From the NCBI RefSeq assembly GCF_019900845.1, contig NZ_CP074570.1, positions 3,906,001-3,970,000 on the forward strand: DNA of 64,000 nucleotides, written 5' to 3'. The translations under genes and the position numbers were made by a program. Positions 8,981-18,355 of the stretch are shown here, piece after piece. The notes beneath the pieces are model-generated. The model was not told where the DNA came from and ran no database searches. It worked only from the letters and a program-made list of their open reading frames with translations. Position 1 is the first letter of the stretch. Each line of letters starts with the position of its first letter. Source of the stretch: Paraneptunicella aestuarii (lineage in GTDB: Bacteria; Pseudomonadota; Gammaproteobacteria; Enterobacterales; Alteromonadaceae).

Positions 8981-10732
8981 ATGACCAAAGTCAAAACCGG
9001 GTTGTCCAGAAAGCTGCTTACCCGCGTTTTGTCAGTGTATTTTGTGCTGACTCTCGTTGTCACCGCTGGGCAAATACTGACCGAATATCTCAACGCCAAA
9101 AATCACATTATCGGCGAACTGCAAACGCTGAAAAACACCTTTAGCACCAGCCTTACCCGTGCCATCTGGGAGTTGAATACTCCACAAGCTCAATCCATTG
9201 CCGACGGCCTCATAGAATTACCGATCGTAGAAGGGGTTCAAATTCGAGACGAAAACGGCAGTTATATCGCGAATCTGGGCAAAACCTCAGTATTGGAAAT
9301 CGCCCCCGTCTCCAGCGGCATCATGCACGAGCATAAAGGCGGCACATTCGGCTATACCTTCCCGCTTATTTTTGAATTTTCAGGCCGTACCTCAAATGTC
9401 GGCGACGTTACCCTGTATTCCAGCTTTGCCATTATTTTTGAGCGCATTCAGGTTGGCGTCTATTTTCTGGTGGGTAATGCCATTCTCAAAACCGCATTTT
9501 TAGTATTTCTGTTCCTGAATGCCTTCCGCACCATGCTCACCGACCCTCTTGGTGAAATGACCCGACAAATGAACGAGTTTGATTTGGAACGTCTGGAAGA
9601 ATCGCGTTTGGTGGTCAAAATTAAAGATCAAAACGAGTTAATGGTATTGCGAGATGCTTACAACAAGCTGGTTGATGATTTGATTGATTTCCAGAGCAAG
9701 CTGGGAGGCGCTCAAATGGAACTGCGCGACGCCAACCGCAAACTCGACGAACAAAACCTGATGTTGGAACAAGAGGTCGCGCGCAAAACAGCAACGCTCA
9801 GCCGCATTATGCTGGATTTGGAACAACAGCGTGACGAGCTTATTGAAAAGCAATCGGCCTTAAAGAAGGAAAACGAAAACCGACGTCGTATAGAACAGAG
9901 ATTACTGGATAAAAACAAAGAACTGGCAGATTCAATGGAAAGCCTGAGAATGGCTCAGGATCAACTGGTTGAGTCAGAACGAATGGCGTCACTAGGCGGA
10001 CTGGTTGCCGGTATCGCTCACGACGTGAATACGCCGATTGGGGTAAGTGTTACCGCAGCGAGCTTTCTGGAAGAAAAACTTAAGCGATTACGCCTGGACT
10101 TCGATGAGAAAAAACTCACGCAGAAAGGCATGGGGACATTTCTGGATGACGCACATCAAACCACCTCACTACTGCTCAACAACCTGAATCGAGCGTCTGA
10201 TCTCATTGCCAGTTTTAAACAGGTATCGGTAGACCAGACCAGTGAAGCGGTGCGCGACGTTAACATTAAGGACTACTTGCGAGAAATCATTCAGTCTCTG
10301 GCTCCAAAACTGAAGAAAACAGAGCATACAATCAATGTTGAATGCCGAGAAAATATGATTGTATATTGTGCTCCCGGCGCCATTGCACAGATCATTACCA
10401 ACATGATCATGAACTCCCTTATTCACGGTTTTGAACATATTAATGCCGGAAAAATCAACATTATCATCCGTGATGACGACACTCAGATTTACATTGACTA
10501 TAAGGACAATGGTCGTGGTCTTAGTCCGGAAATGCTGGATAAACATTTTGATGCCTTCGTTACCACTAAGCGCGACAAAGGGGGAAGCGGCCTCGGTACT
10601 CACATTATGTACAACCTGGTTACCCAAACACTTGGCGGTAAAATCAGTGTAGAAAGTGAACCAGGAAGCGGCCTACAATACAAAATTCAGTTTCCGCATC
10701 ACCGTGTCAGCACCGAAACTGAAGCAACTTGA
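8981..10732 (+). CDS. Orphan membrane sensor histidine kinase
   Basis: 583 residues. Transmembrane segments near residues 13-33 and 159-182 enclose a periplasmic sensor domain of about 125 residues. Next come a HAMP-like region, a long coiled coil (about 230-330, rich in Glu, Lys, Gln), a HisKA-type domain with His347 in GIAHDVNTPIG, and an HATPase domain ending GGSGLGTHIMYNLV. The HDVNTP form of the H box is typical of kinases whose partner is encoded elsewhere. No receiver domain or response regulator adjoins it. It is divergent from phoB and ends at a hairpin terminator. The signal sensed is unknown. Confidence 0.88.
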   Translation: MTKVKTGLSRKLLTRVLSVYFVLTLVVTAGQILTEYLNAKNHIIGELQTLKNTFSTSLTRAIWELNTPQAQSIADGLIELPIVEGVQIRDENGSYIANLGKTSVLEIAPVSSGIMHEHKGGTFGYTFPLIFEFSGRTSNVGDVTLYSSFAIIFERIQVGVYFLVGNAILKTAFLVFLFLNAFRTMLTDPLGEMTRQMNEFDLERLEESRLVVKIKDQNELMVLRDAYNKLVDDLIDFQSKLGGAQMELRDANRKLDEQNLMLEQEVARKTATLSRIMLDLEQQRDELIEKQSALKKENENRRRIEQRLLDKNKELADSMESLRMAQDQLVESERMASLGGLVAGIAHDVNTPIGVSVTAASFLEEKLKRLRLDFDEKKLTQKGMGTFLDDAHQTTSLLLNNLNRASDLIASFKQVSVDQTSEAVRDVNIKDYLREIIQSLAPKLKKTEHTINVECRENMIVYCAPGAIAQIITNMIMNSLIHGFEHINAGKINIIIRDDDTQIYIDYKDNGRGLSPEMLDKHFDAFVTTKRDKGGSGLGTHIMYNLVTQTLGGKISVESEPGSGLQYKIQFPHHRVSTETEAT

Positions 10733-10762
10733 TTTAACATCTTCTATAAAAACCAAAAGGCT

Positions 10763-10800
10763 GGCGAGGTCTTCTATATCCTGATAACCTCGCCCCCTTA
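10763..10800 (+). terminator. Hairpin terminator after the histidine kinase
   Basis: GGCGAGGT (10763-10770) pairs perfectly with ACCTCGCC (10787-10794) across a 16-base loop, followed by CCCTTATTTTA. It lies 30 bp after the kinase stop codon. Confidence 0.6.
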
Positions 10801-10887
10801 TTTTAAATAGGTTAACCGTAGCCCAACCATGCAATGCTTCGACATTAAGCATTGATCGGTCAATATATTCGTTAGGAAAGCAATTTA

Positions 10888-11787
10888 ATGTGGTTTAAAA
10901 ATCTCAAGTTATATCGACTAACTGAGCAATTGAAGATTGATGAAGAAGCTCTACAGGACTTGTTAACAGAAAATGCATTTCGTCCTTGTGGTTCTCAAGA
11001 ACTGGCAAGCATGGGCTGGACAAACCCTCTCGGTCAGGGAGAAAGCCTGTTTCATGCCGCCAATGGCAATTATTGGTTTACGCTGAAAAAGCAAGAACGC
11101 ATTCTACCTGCTGCCGTTATTAACGCAGAACTGGATGAGAAAGTCGCTCAAATAGAATCTGACACAGGCAACCCGGTTGGCAAGAAAGCCAAACAGGATC
11201 TGAAACAGGAAATCACACACAAATTGCTACCCCAAGCGTTCACCAAAAACAGTGTGATCCACGGCTTTGTCGCACCTAAACACAACTTTGTGTTAATTGA
11301 TGCAGCAGCCGATGGCAAATCCGAAACCTTCCTTGCCATGCTGCGTAAAACACTGGGGTCACTTCCGGTTGTTCCACTTGCCAGAACCACAATCGCACAA
11401 GAACTGACAGACTGGTTAGCATCCGACAGTTGGCCAAGAGACATTGAACTACTGGAAGAAGCCGAATTTAAAGATCCAACAGAAAGCGGCTCCATCGTTA
11501 GAGTTAAAAATCAGGATCTTTTCGCCGATGAAATCCGAGCGCATATCGAAGCAGGCAAACAATTGCATAAAGTTGCTCTTAGCTGGAAAGAAACCCTTAC
11601 AGCAATTCTACAGGAAGACCTCACGGTAAAACGCATCAAATTCTCTGACGTTATGCGTGAAGAAAATGATGATATTCCGAAGGACGAAATGGCAGCCAGA
11701 GCCGATGCTGACTTTGCATTAATGGCAGGCGAGCTGATTAAACTGGCTGAATGGCTGGTTAAAGAATTCGACCTAAAAGAAGAATAA
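10888..11787 (+). CDS. rdgC: Recombination-associated protein RdgC
   Basis: 299 residues, full length for RdgC, beginning MWFKNLKLYRL as in the family and carrying the typical FRPCGSQELASMGW and VALSWKETLTAILQEDLTVKRIKFSD segments. RdgC forms a ring-shaped dimer on double-stranded DNA and restrains RecA-mediated recombination. It acts on the nucleoid and is found mainly in beta- and gammaproteobacteria, which supports the taxonomic assignment. It is monocistronic, followed by about 950 bp of AT-rich DNA. Confidence 0.95.
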   Translation: MWFKNLKLYRLTEQLKIDEEALQDLLTENAFRPCGSQELASMGWTNPLGQGESLFHAANGNYWFTLKKQERILPAAVINAELDEKVAQIESDTGNPVGKKAKQDLKQEITHKLLPQAFTKNSVIHGFVAPKHNFVLIDAAADGKSETFLAMLRKTLGSLPVVPLARTTIAQELTDWLASDSWPRDIELLEEAEFKDPTESGSIVRVKNQDLFADEIRAHIEAGKQLHKVALSWKETLTAILQEDLTVKRIKFSDVMREENDDIPKDEMAARADADFALMAGELIKLAEWLVKEFDLKEE

Positions 11788-12734
11788 AACCTTCACCTTG
11801 AATATCATTACTAATCATCTCCAGTGATTGATGATAGATTGGATTATTTGATATTTTTGAAATAATTATGGGCGGAATAGAAACCGCCCGCAATCCACAT
11901 AAAAGCCACTGCGCAAATCAAAAAGCTCCTCATAATTTCACATAAACGGTTATCGATCTTCATTTATACGACAAAATCATTTCCCTATATTTGAAATTAA
12001 ATCAGATATTCTTAAGCAAATACTGAACATGAATATATTAGAGCGTGTATATGGTCTCCTCCATCATCGCAAGATAAACAGATGCAATCCCTCACCCAAC
12101 ACTAAAAAGTATTACAAGTTCCTCTAAAACACCGACTTCTTATACCAGGCAATCATCACGCCTTCAAAAGAACAGACCGTTTAATGCATTATGATGTCAA
12201 AATTATGCCTTGAATATTAAATTTTTATTGAATTTTTATTCATATGGTAAATTTTTAATAAAATCATAAAATCTCGAATTAACACATAAACAAAAAGTAA
12301 TACAAACAAGCACCTAACTTAAACGTATTACTAATACATTTAACATGCAATTCAAAATAAATAGAACAAAAAAAACACGAAAATACGCACCATATAGAAC
12401 GAAACAAAAATTAAAAACACGAACTCACATTCATCTTTAAAAGACATAATCCATTAAAAACTTTAACGATTAAGCCTTTATGGGTATTTTATTTTTTAGA
12501 TGAAGATTTAGATAAATCCAATAGAAAAAATTCCATAAAAAGACTATAAAAAAAGATAAAATATTCATTATTTACAATTACTTATAAAGTTTAAAACAAG
12601 ATTCCAAATTCACTTAAAAACTCACAAAAATGGTGCAAAATGTTTTTAAATTAATGAAACTTGATCATTTGCGATTAATATTGGTAGAATATTTTCACTC
12701 GTTATTAATCAACTTTTTTGTAGCTCATTTTACG
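11788..12734. other. AT-rich gene-free stretch upstream of the biosynthetic cluster
   Basis: 947 bp in which I see no convincing gene. From about 12180 to 12640 the base composition is strongly AT-rich, with many A and T runs, unlike both neighbours. Near its left end GGGCGG (11870-11875) pairs with CCGCCC (11884-11889) around an eight-base loop, possibly the end of the rdgC transcript. The rest may be the leader and promoter region of the cluster, an H-NS-type silenced zone, or a decayed insertion. Confidence 0.5.
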
Positions 12735-13214
12735 ATGAAATATAAAGCCGATGATACAATCACAATAATCAAAGCAAACATTTCACATCTTAACGATGTG
12801 GCTCCTCTGTTTGCGCTTTATCGTGAATTCTATAACGGCTTACCTGAGCTAGAGGCGTCTAGAGAATTCATTAAACAGCGCCTAGCCAATAATGATTCGA
12901 CCATTTTTATCGCTTACATTGATATTAATGGTGAAAAAACTGCTTGCGGGTTTGTACAGCTTTACCCTTCTTTTTCCTCAGTATCAGCAAAGCGCAGCAT
13001 TATATTAAATGATCTATATGTAGACGAAGCTTATCGACAAAAAGGCGTGGCCAGAAGATTAATGGAGACGGCAAGAGAGTATGCGCAAAGTCAACAAGCG
13101 AATGGATTATCCTTAAGTACAGCTCACGACAATGTTAACGCTCAAGCGCTTTATGAAAGCTTGGGCTATGAGCAAGATAAGCAATATCTACACTATTTCC
13201 TGTCAATTAAATAG
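12735..13214 (+). CDS. GNAT family N-acyltransferase
   Basis: 159 residues from ATG 12735 (MKYKADDTITIIKAN). An upstream extension in frame reads as AT-rich leader and was not used. The GNAT core is clear: SIILNDLYVDEAYRQKGVARRLMETAREYA, with the acyl-CoA pyrophosphate loop (Q/R-x-x-G-x-A), and a C-terminal NVNAQALYESLGYEQD. GNATs move acetyl, succinyl or similar groups from CoA to amines. It is the first gene before the ATP-grasp run and is separated from it by 201 bp, so membership in the cluster is probable but not certain. Acylation of a hydrazine or amino acid, undone later by the DapE-like gene at 29.6 kb, is a speculative role. Confidence 0.85.
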   Translation: MKYKADDTITIIKANISHLNDVAPLFALYREFYNGLPELEASREFIKQRLANNDSTIFIAYIDINGEKTACGFVQLYPSFSSVSAKRSIILNDLYVDEAYRQKGVARRLMETAREYAQSQQANGLSLSTAHDNVNAQALYESLGYEQDKQYLHYFLSIK

Positions 13215-13415
13215 TGTTCTGTTAGGCAAATTCTAATGTTGTTGTAGTATTGGAATTATTCTTGCCTTTTCAAGGCATTAATAAAGCACCACTAATAACA
13301 ATTCAAATTGTTTCAAGCTTAACATCTCGTTGCAAACTGCAATATTTGGCTTGAACTTATTTCCAATTTGAAGTGGTAGTATTTTAACCATTATTAAGAG
13401 TTAAGAATCAATATT

Positions 13416-14624
13416 ATGAATATATTGTGTATTGGTCGCTGTTTCCCGGCGAGTGGTTTCTTTAAAGAGCGCGACCATCGTTTAAGCCTTATTGCGACAA
13501 AAGCAGACTTTGTTCAGGCCGAGTATGAATTCGACTACGACAAAGTGTTTATTAGCAAAGAGATCAACAATGACAGCGTTGTTGAGATTGTTGCTGCCTG
13601 GAATTCAGAACAAGCCATTGATGCTGTTTGCTGTTACAACGACAAATACTTTGATTTGGTCATTCAACTGGTTGAACGCTTTAATATCCGTTCTATTTTA
13701 TCCAAAGACGCCGTAGCCAATACCGACAATAAATCCCGCACCAGAGATATTCTGGTACAAAACGGCATACCATCAGCCCAATACGCCATTGTTAACGACG
13801 AGCAGGCAGCTCACGATTTTCTGGATAATGTCAGTCAATTAGCCATTCTCAAGCCATTAGCAGCCTCGGCAAGTATTGGCGTATCTCGAGTGGCTTCCCA
13901 TGATGACGTCTCTCAGGCAATAGTCGCTCTGGAACAACAAGGGCAAGGATTCCCCGCCCTAATGGAAAGCTTTCTGGAAGGCGATGAATTCAGCGTTGAA
14001 TCTTTCTCCGAAAATGGAGAGCACCGTATTCTAGCCATTACCAAGAAATATAAATACGACAATACCTTTATTGAGCAAGGGCATGCCATGCATGCCGAGT
14101 TAGACACCGAGACAGAAACCCAAGTGATTGATTATATCGTCAAGGTGCTTTCTGCTTTGGGTATCGAAAACGGGCCAGCTCACAGCGAAATTATCTTAAC
14201 CTCCGAAGGCCCGGTTCTGGTTGAATCCCATACCCGCGTCGGCGGTGATCTCATTCATGAGATAATAGAACTGGCAACAGGTGTCGACGTACTCACCTGC
14301 TCTGCTCGCCAAATTCTGGGCGAATCAGTGCTTAAAGAGATCCCGGAGCATCTACCCAAAAAGCAATCCGCAGCAGTCTGGTTTGCCTTTCCTAATGTCA
14401 CCGCTGAAACAACAGTCGAGGCATATAAAGGCAATACCAAAGCGGAAGAGCTGGATGGCATTCACACTTTGAGGTTAATGAAGCCGGCAGGAAGCAAGGT
14501 TGTTCCTGCACGCAACAGTTTCGATCGTCTGGCCGTTGCAGTAGCCACAGGTGACAGCCTCCAAGCTGCATTAACCAAAGCGCAGGCAGCGATGTCGCAA
14601 CTGCAACCACAGTATACGAAGTAG
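13416..14624 (+). CDS. ATP-grasp ligase 1
   Basis: 402 residues with the layout of BacD/carnosine-synthase-type L-amino-acid ligases. A pre-ATP-grasp domain (about 1-105) is followed by ATP-binding Lys146 in ILKPLAASASIGV, the lid segment ESFLEGDEFSVESF, and the metal site GPAHSEIILTSEGPVLVES (about 253-271) with HTRVGGD after it. Such enzymes activate a carboxylate as acyl phosphate and join it to an amine. All catalytic residues I expect are present. It is the first gene of the main operon, with 9 bp to the next ligase. Substrates cannot be deduced. Confidence 0.9.
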   Translation: MNILCIGRCFPASGFFKERDHRLSLIATKADFVQAEYEFDYDKVFISKEINNDSVVEIVAAWNSEQAIDAVCCYNDKYFDLVIQLVERFNIRSILSKDAVANTDNKSRTRDILVQNGIPSAQYAIVNDEQAAHDFLDNVSQLAILKPLAASASIGVSRVASHDDVSQAIVALEQQGQGFPALMESFLEGDEFSVESFSENGEHRILAITKKYKYDNTFIEQGHAMHAELDTETETQVIDYIVKVLSALGIENGPAHSEIILTSEGPVLVESHTRVGGDLIHEIIELATGVDVLTCSARQILGESVLKEIPEHLPKKQSAAVWFAFPNVTAETTVEAYKGNTKAEELDGIHTLRLMKPAGSKVVPARNSFDRLAVAVATGDSLQAALTKAQAAMSQLQPQYTK

Positions 14625-14633
14625 GGGAAAAGG

Positions 14634-15956
14634 ATGACTGACTCTCAATCACACTTGCAACCTCAATCTCATACTGAAATGCCACCAGTAATCGTCGTTG
14701 TAGACCCATTTTCCAGCGGCAGTCTGATTGCGCCTGAAGCCGCTAAGCGAGGGTATCGAGCAATCTGTGTCACCACCTTTGAAGAAGTGCCCACTTATTT
14801 GAAAGCGGTATTTAGTCTGGATGGCTTCGACGCACATTATTGTCTTGAAGAGCCCGTTGCTCAACTCGCCTTCGATACCGTCATCAATGAACTCAAGAAA
14901 CATAACATTGTCGCGGTGATTACAGGCAGTGAAACTGGTGTTCCGATGACAGACAAACTTCGTCATGCGCTTGAACTTCCGGGTAATGACCCTGCCACAT
15001 CACAAAATCGTCGTAGCAAATTCAAAATGCACGAAGCTTTACGCCATAACAACTTGCGCCATATTTCCCAGTTGCTCACCAGCAATAAAGAAGAAATGAT
15101 GCAATGGGCTGAAGGGCTTAACTACCGTGTTGTACTCAAGCCCGTTGATTCTGGTGGTACTGATGGTGTCCACGTATGCCAAACCAAAGAGCAAGTTGAG
15201 CAGGCTTACGACGACATCATCTCCATGCATAACATGTTCGACCTTCCTATCTCTGAAGTGCTTGGGCAACAGTTTATCGGTGGCATCGAATACGTGGTGG
15301 ATACTGTGTCGATGCAAGGCCATCATGTCGTCACCAACATTTGCCAATATGAAAAATGGGAAATGAATGGTTCCATGCTCTATCGTACCGTGGGTTTTAT
15401 TGAGCCTAATAATCCCGACTATCAAGTGCTGGTCAACTACACCAAACAAGCACTCGATGCTTTGGGTGTGTATCAGGGGGCTGCGCACTCTGAAGTCAAA
15501 ATTGATGAAGATGGTCCCGTATTGATTGAGTCTGGTGCTCGTTTACAAGGCTCCAATATTCCCAGTTTTGTTGCCCAGTTTGCCGATTTTAGCCAACTTG
15601 ATTTATTGGTTGATGCCTATCTGGATCCAGCCGAATTTGAACGCAAGGCAGAACGCGGAAACAGCTACCACAAGTGCGCCAAGATCTTTGGTTTCGTCAA
15701 TACCAAACCAGTCAAAATCAAGAAAGTGAATTCTTCCCTGATCATCAACTTGCCTTCGCATTATTCCTCTGTGGTTCGCTTTAAAGCTGGCGATACCTTG
15801 CCCCCCACCACCAGCATGCTCGACAGCCCGGGCTGGGCGCTGTTGTTGCATCCAGAAGAAAGCGTTGTCGATGACGACATGCGCAAGCTGGAAGCCATGG
15901 AACGGGATCACACCATGTACATTCTGGAAAGAGAGAGCGAGCATGAAGCAGTTTGA
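14634..15956 (+). CDS. ATP-grasp ligase 2
   Basis: 440 residues with a strong ribosome-binding site (AGGGGAAAAGG). Expected residues are intact: Lys169 in VVLKPVDSGGTDGVHV, Glu219 in GIEYVVDTVS, Glu287 in GAAHSEVKI and Glu299 in GPVLIESGARLQG. The family makes peptide or amide bonds from a carboxylate and an amine with ATP. Its 3' end overlaps the next gene by 14 bp, so the two are probably translated together. It is a different subgroup from ligase 1, suggesting a second coupling step rather than a redundant copy. Confidence 0.9.
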   Translation: MTDSQSHLQPQSHTEMPPVIVVVDPFSSGSLIAPEAAKRGYRAICVTTFEEVPTYLKAVFSLDGFDAHYCLEEPVAQLAFDTVINELKKHNIVAVITGSETGVPMTDKLRHALELPGNDPATSQNRRSKFKMHEALRHNNLRHISQLLTSNKEEMMQWAEGLNYRVVLKPVDSGGTDGVHVCQTKEQVEQAYDDIISMHNMFDLPISEVLGQQFIGGIEYVVDTVSMQGHHVVTNICQYEKWEMNGSMLYRTVGFIEPNNPDYQVLVNYTKQALDALGVYQGAAHSEVKIDEDGPVLIESGARLQGSNIPSFVAQFADFSQLDLLVDAYLDPAEFERKAERGNSYHKCAKIFGFVNTKPVKIKKVNSSLIINLPSHYSSVVRFKAGDTLPPTTSMLDSPGWALLLHPEESVVDDDMRKLEAMERDHTMYILERESEHEAV

Positions 15957-17001
15957 TGTCATCATCATCGGCGGCGGAGTATTAGGCGCCAGCACGTTTT
16001 ACCATCTGGTAGAAGCTGGCATATCTTGCTGTCTGATAGAAAAAAACACTATCGGCAGTGGCATTACCTCCTATTCAGGGGGCATTGCCAGAGTATTCCA
16101 CCTCGATGAAAAACAACGACAACAAGCTGCTTATAGCCTGGATTATTTCCAGCACTTTGAGCAACGTACAGGTGAGCCTCTCGCTTTTGTTGAACAAGGT
16201 TTCCTGTACTTCCCTGCGCCTGAAAATATCAACGCAAGCCAGCAAGCGGTCGGCGATCATGGCTATGGTTTTACCTCAAGCTGGCTAACACCCGAACAGG
16301 TCATAGAACAGTTTCCCTTTATTGCCAAAGAAGAGCTTAAGGGCGCGGTTTGGGAGCCCAAAGCAGGCTATCTTGATCCCATTGCCACCACTCAGGCATG
16401 GGTAAACGCAGGGCTTCGACTGGGTGGAACCGTACTTCCCGGATGTCGAGTGATGGAACCGTTATACGAAGGCTCCGAACTCGCTGGAGTGAAAACCAAC
16501 TTAGGCGATATTCGTGGGCAGCGCATTGTTATTGCAGCAGGCGCAGCTTCAGCAAATCTACTGAAAATGCTCGCCATCGACCTGCCCATATACAACAAAA
16601 CCATTCAGGTAGATTTGTATCAGGCTCGCGAAGTGAACGCAAAAATGCCTTGCTTTATTGATGCCGAATTTAATCTCAATGGACGCGGCGGCGAACACTA
16701 CATTTTGCAAGGCATGACTTGCCCCGATGGCTCAGAGCATGAAGAAGCGCTACCCAGCCATCAAGCCATATCACAAAACACAGCGAAAAAACGCTTCAAT
16801 TGGTCAAACACCAGTGAAGTGACTGGCTGCTATTGCAGTTTAGACACATTCAGCGATCGCGAAAGCGGCTACGCCGATTATGTGGATGAACAGAAACAGG
16901 TTCTGCTGCTATCAGGTTTCAATGGTACAGCATTCAAGTTTGCCCCGTATCTGGGGCAACACATTCAACAATTAATATTAGGCGATTCTGGAGATCGATA
17001 G
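15943..17001 (+). CDS. DAO-family FAD-dependent oxidoreductase 1
   Basis: 352 residues from ATG 15943, chosen because the FAD-binding fold starts at once (MKQFDVIIIGGGVLGASTFYHL). An upstream in-frame extension lies wholly inside ligase 2. The protein belongs to the glycine oxidase/sarcosine oxidase/D-amino-acid oxidase group, with the GxGxxG motif at about 9-14, the segment SGGIARVFH that often approaches the flavin, and LLSGFNGTAFKFAP near the C-terminus. Members oxidise secondary or primary amines to imines. In hydrazine pathways a protein of this broad type (Spb39, Tri27) cleaves the N-N-linked lysine adduct, so this gene or its paralogue at 28.46 kb may do so. Confidence 0.88.
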   Translation: MKQFDVIIIGGGVLGASTFYHLVEAGISCCLIEKNTIGSGITSYSGGIARVFHLDEKQRQQAAYSLDYFQHFEQRTGEPLAFVEQGFLYFPAPENINASQQAVGDHGYGFTSSWLTPEQVIEQFPFIAKEELKGAVWEPKAGYLDPIATTQAWVNAGLRLGGTVLPGCRVMEPLYEGSELAGVKTNLGDIRGQRIVIAAGAASANLLKMLAIDLPIYNKTIQVDLYQAREVNAKMPCFIDAEFNLNGRGGEHYILQGMTCPDGSEHEEALPSHQAISQNTAKKRFNWSNTSEVTGCYCSLDTFSDRESGYADYVDEQKQVLLLSGFNGTAFKFAPYLGQHIQQLILGDSGDR

Positions 17002-17002
17002 C

Positions 17003-17905
17003 ATGAAGGAAATTAAAGGCACACTGCCTTGTATTCTTACGCCATACGACACCAAGTTAAATGTCGATGCTGAAGACTATCAACGTCAGGTTGATCACAT
17101 CTACAACTCAGGTTGTCAGGGCGTAGTCGTAGGTCAGGTTTCTGAAGTAATGCGACTCACACAGGTAGAACGTTACGAAGTAGCGAAACTGCTTGTTGAA
17201 TGCAACAAAGACCGTGGTATTACCGTAATGAGTACCGGTGGTGAGTCTACTCGCGCCGCTATTGATTACAGTGTTCAAGCCCAGGACGCCGGTATTGATG
17301 CGTTGCTGCTTATGCATCCGTCAACAACGGCACTAAGCGAAGATCAGATGTTCCAATACTTCCGCGACGTTATCAAAGAAGTGGAAATTCCAGTCATCAT
17401 TCACCACGCCAAGAGCTATGCCAAAAGCCCGCTGTCGATTACGACGCAAGTTCGCATTCTGGATGAATTCGGTGAAGACAGAATTTACTTCAAGCCAGAA
17501 TCATCACCGACACCGCCCAAGTTAAGCCTGTTACGTGACCAAAGTAACAACCGCGCCAAAATCTTCGAAGGCGACGGCGGCATGATGTTAATCGACTGCT
17601 ATAAACGTGGTTTGAAAGGCACGATTCCAGCAGCTGAAACCGCTCGCGTCGTCAATGAACTTTGGTTGGCATTGGAAGCAGGTGATTTGGAAAGATCACG
17701 CAAAATTGCATACCCATTGTCGTACTTCATGTGCCAGATGATGAACAGCGTAGATTGCTACGAGTTCCTGGCGAAGCACTTACTAAAACGCGCAGGACTG
17801 ATGAAAAACGCTCTGGTTCGTGGCCCACACGATTACATTCCAGATCAGGAAACCTTGCGCGAAGTTGAGATCACTTACGATCACATTCTTTCACTACTTG
17901 ATTAA
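17003..17905 (+). CDS. DapA-like class I aldolase/lyase with altered active site
   Basis: 300 residues with the TIM-barrel fold of the dihydrodipicolinate synthase/N-acetylneuraminate lyase family. The Schiff-base lysine is Lys164 in IYFKPESS. The family Tyr that shuttles protons (Tyr133 in E. coli DapA) is replaced: the strand reads IPVIIHHAKSY with His134-His135. The usual GTTGE loop is GQVSE. It is therefore unlikely to be the housekeeping lysine-pathway enzyme and probably condenses or cleaves a pyruvate-like 2-oxo acid with another substrate. It starts 2 bp after the flavoprotein stop, inside the biosynthetic operon. Confidence 0.85.
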   Translation: MKEIKGTLPCILTPYDTKLNVDAEDYQRQVDHIYNSGCQGVVVGQVSEVMRLTQVERYEVAKLLVECNKDRGITVMSTGGESTRAAIDYSVQAQDAGIDALLLMHPSTTALSEDQMFQYFRDVIKEVEIPVIIHHAKSYAKSPLSITTQVRILDEFGEDRIYFKPESSPTPPKLSLLRDQSNNRAKIFEGDGGMMLIDCYKRGLKGTIPAAETARVVNELWLALEAGDLERSRKIAYPLSYFMCQMMNSVDCYEFLAKHLLKRAGLMKNALVRGPHDYIPDQETLREVEITYDHILSLLD

Positions 17906-17930
17906 TAACTAACACATATAGGAATAAGCA

Positions 17931-18305
17931 ATGAAAAGTTGGGGATTAACCGTCAATATCCGTCACGATGCAGCCGTTGAACAATACATCGAAATGCACA
18001 AAGGCGTATGGCCAGAAATCATCGGCCCAGGTGGTGCGTTAGAAGGCTTGGGCATCAAAACCATGCAAATCTTCTATTGCAAACCTTACACCCTGTTCAT
18101 GTACATGGAGACGGATGACGACTTCACTCCTGCCAATGAATTTAAACGCGCCAACATTGAGTTCGACCCTCGCGTAAAAGAGTGGGACGACATAATGCAC
18201 GGTCAACTTTTACAACGTACTCCTGGTAACGATGGCCCAACTGAATGGTTCCCATTGACCAAAGTATTCCAGTACGACGAAAGAGAAAACACAGTGGCGT
18301 ATTAA
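17931..18305 (+). CDS. L-rhamnose mutarotase-like protein
   Basis: 124 residues matching the RhaM/fucose mutarotase family: an N-terminal VNIRHDAAVEQYIEMHKGVWPEI containing the conserved His and Trp-Pro-Glu, then MQIFYCKPYTLFMYMET and a late W/D-rich segment around EWDDIM. Members are small dimeric ferredoxin-like proteins that interconvert sugar anomers. The ribosome-binding site is AGGAA, 6 bases from the ATG. No rhamnose catabolic genes are nearby, so it may have been recruited to catalyse epimerisation or tautomerisation of a cluster intermediate, or to handle a polyhydroxylated building block. Confidence 0.85.
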   Translation: MKSWGLTVNIRHDAAVEQYIEMHKGVWPEIIGPGGALEGLGIKTMQIFYCKPYTLFMYMETDDDFTPANEFKRANIEFDPRVKEWDDIMHGQLLQRTPGNDGPTEWFPLTKVFQYDERENTVAY

Positions 18306-18355
18306 TACGCCACTTTCCACCCGATCCCGATACTGATGCAAGAAGGAAGTTTACG

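Noticed and set aside
12630..12734. 35-residue N-terminal extension of the GNAT
   Set aside because: The extra residues are hydrophobic and AT-driven, lie outside the GNAT fold and have no ribosome-binding site. A start at 12735 fits the family better.
18245..18355. Upstream N-terminal extension of the HMGL-like aldolase
   Set aside because: It overlaps the mutarotase gene out of frame and precedes a good ribosome-binding site and a GTG start at which the domain begins.
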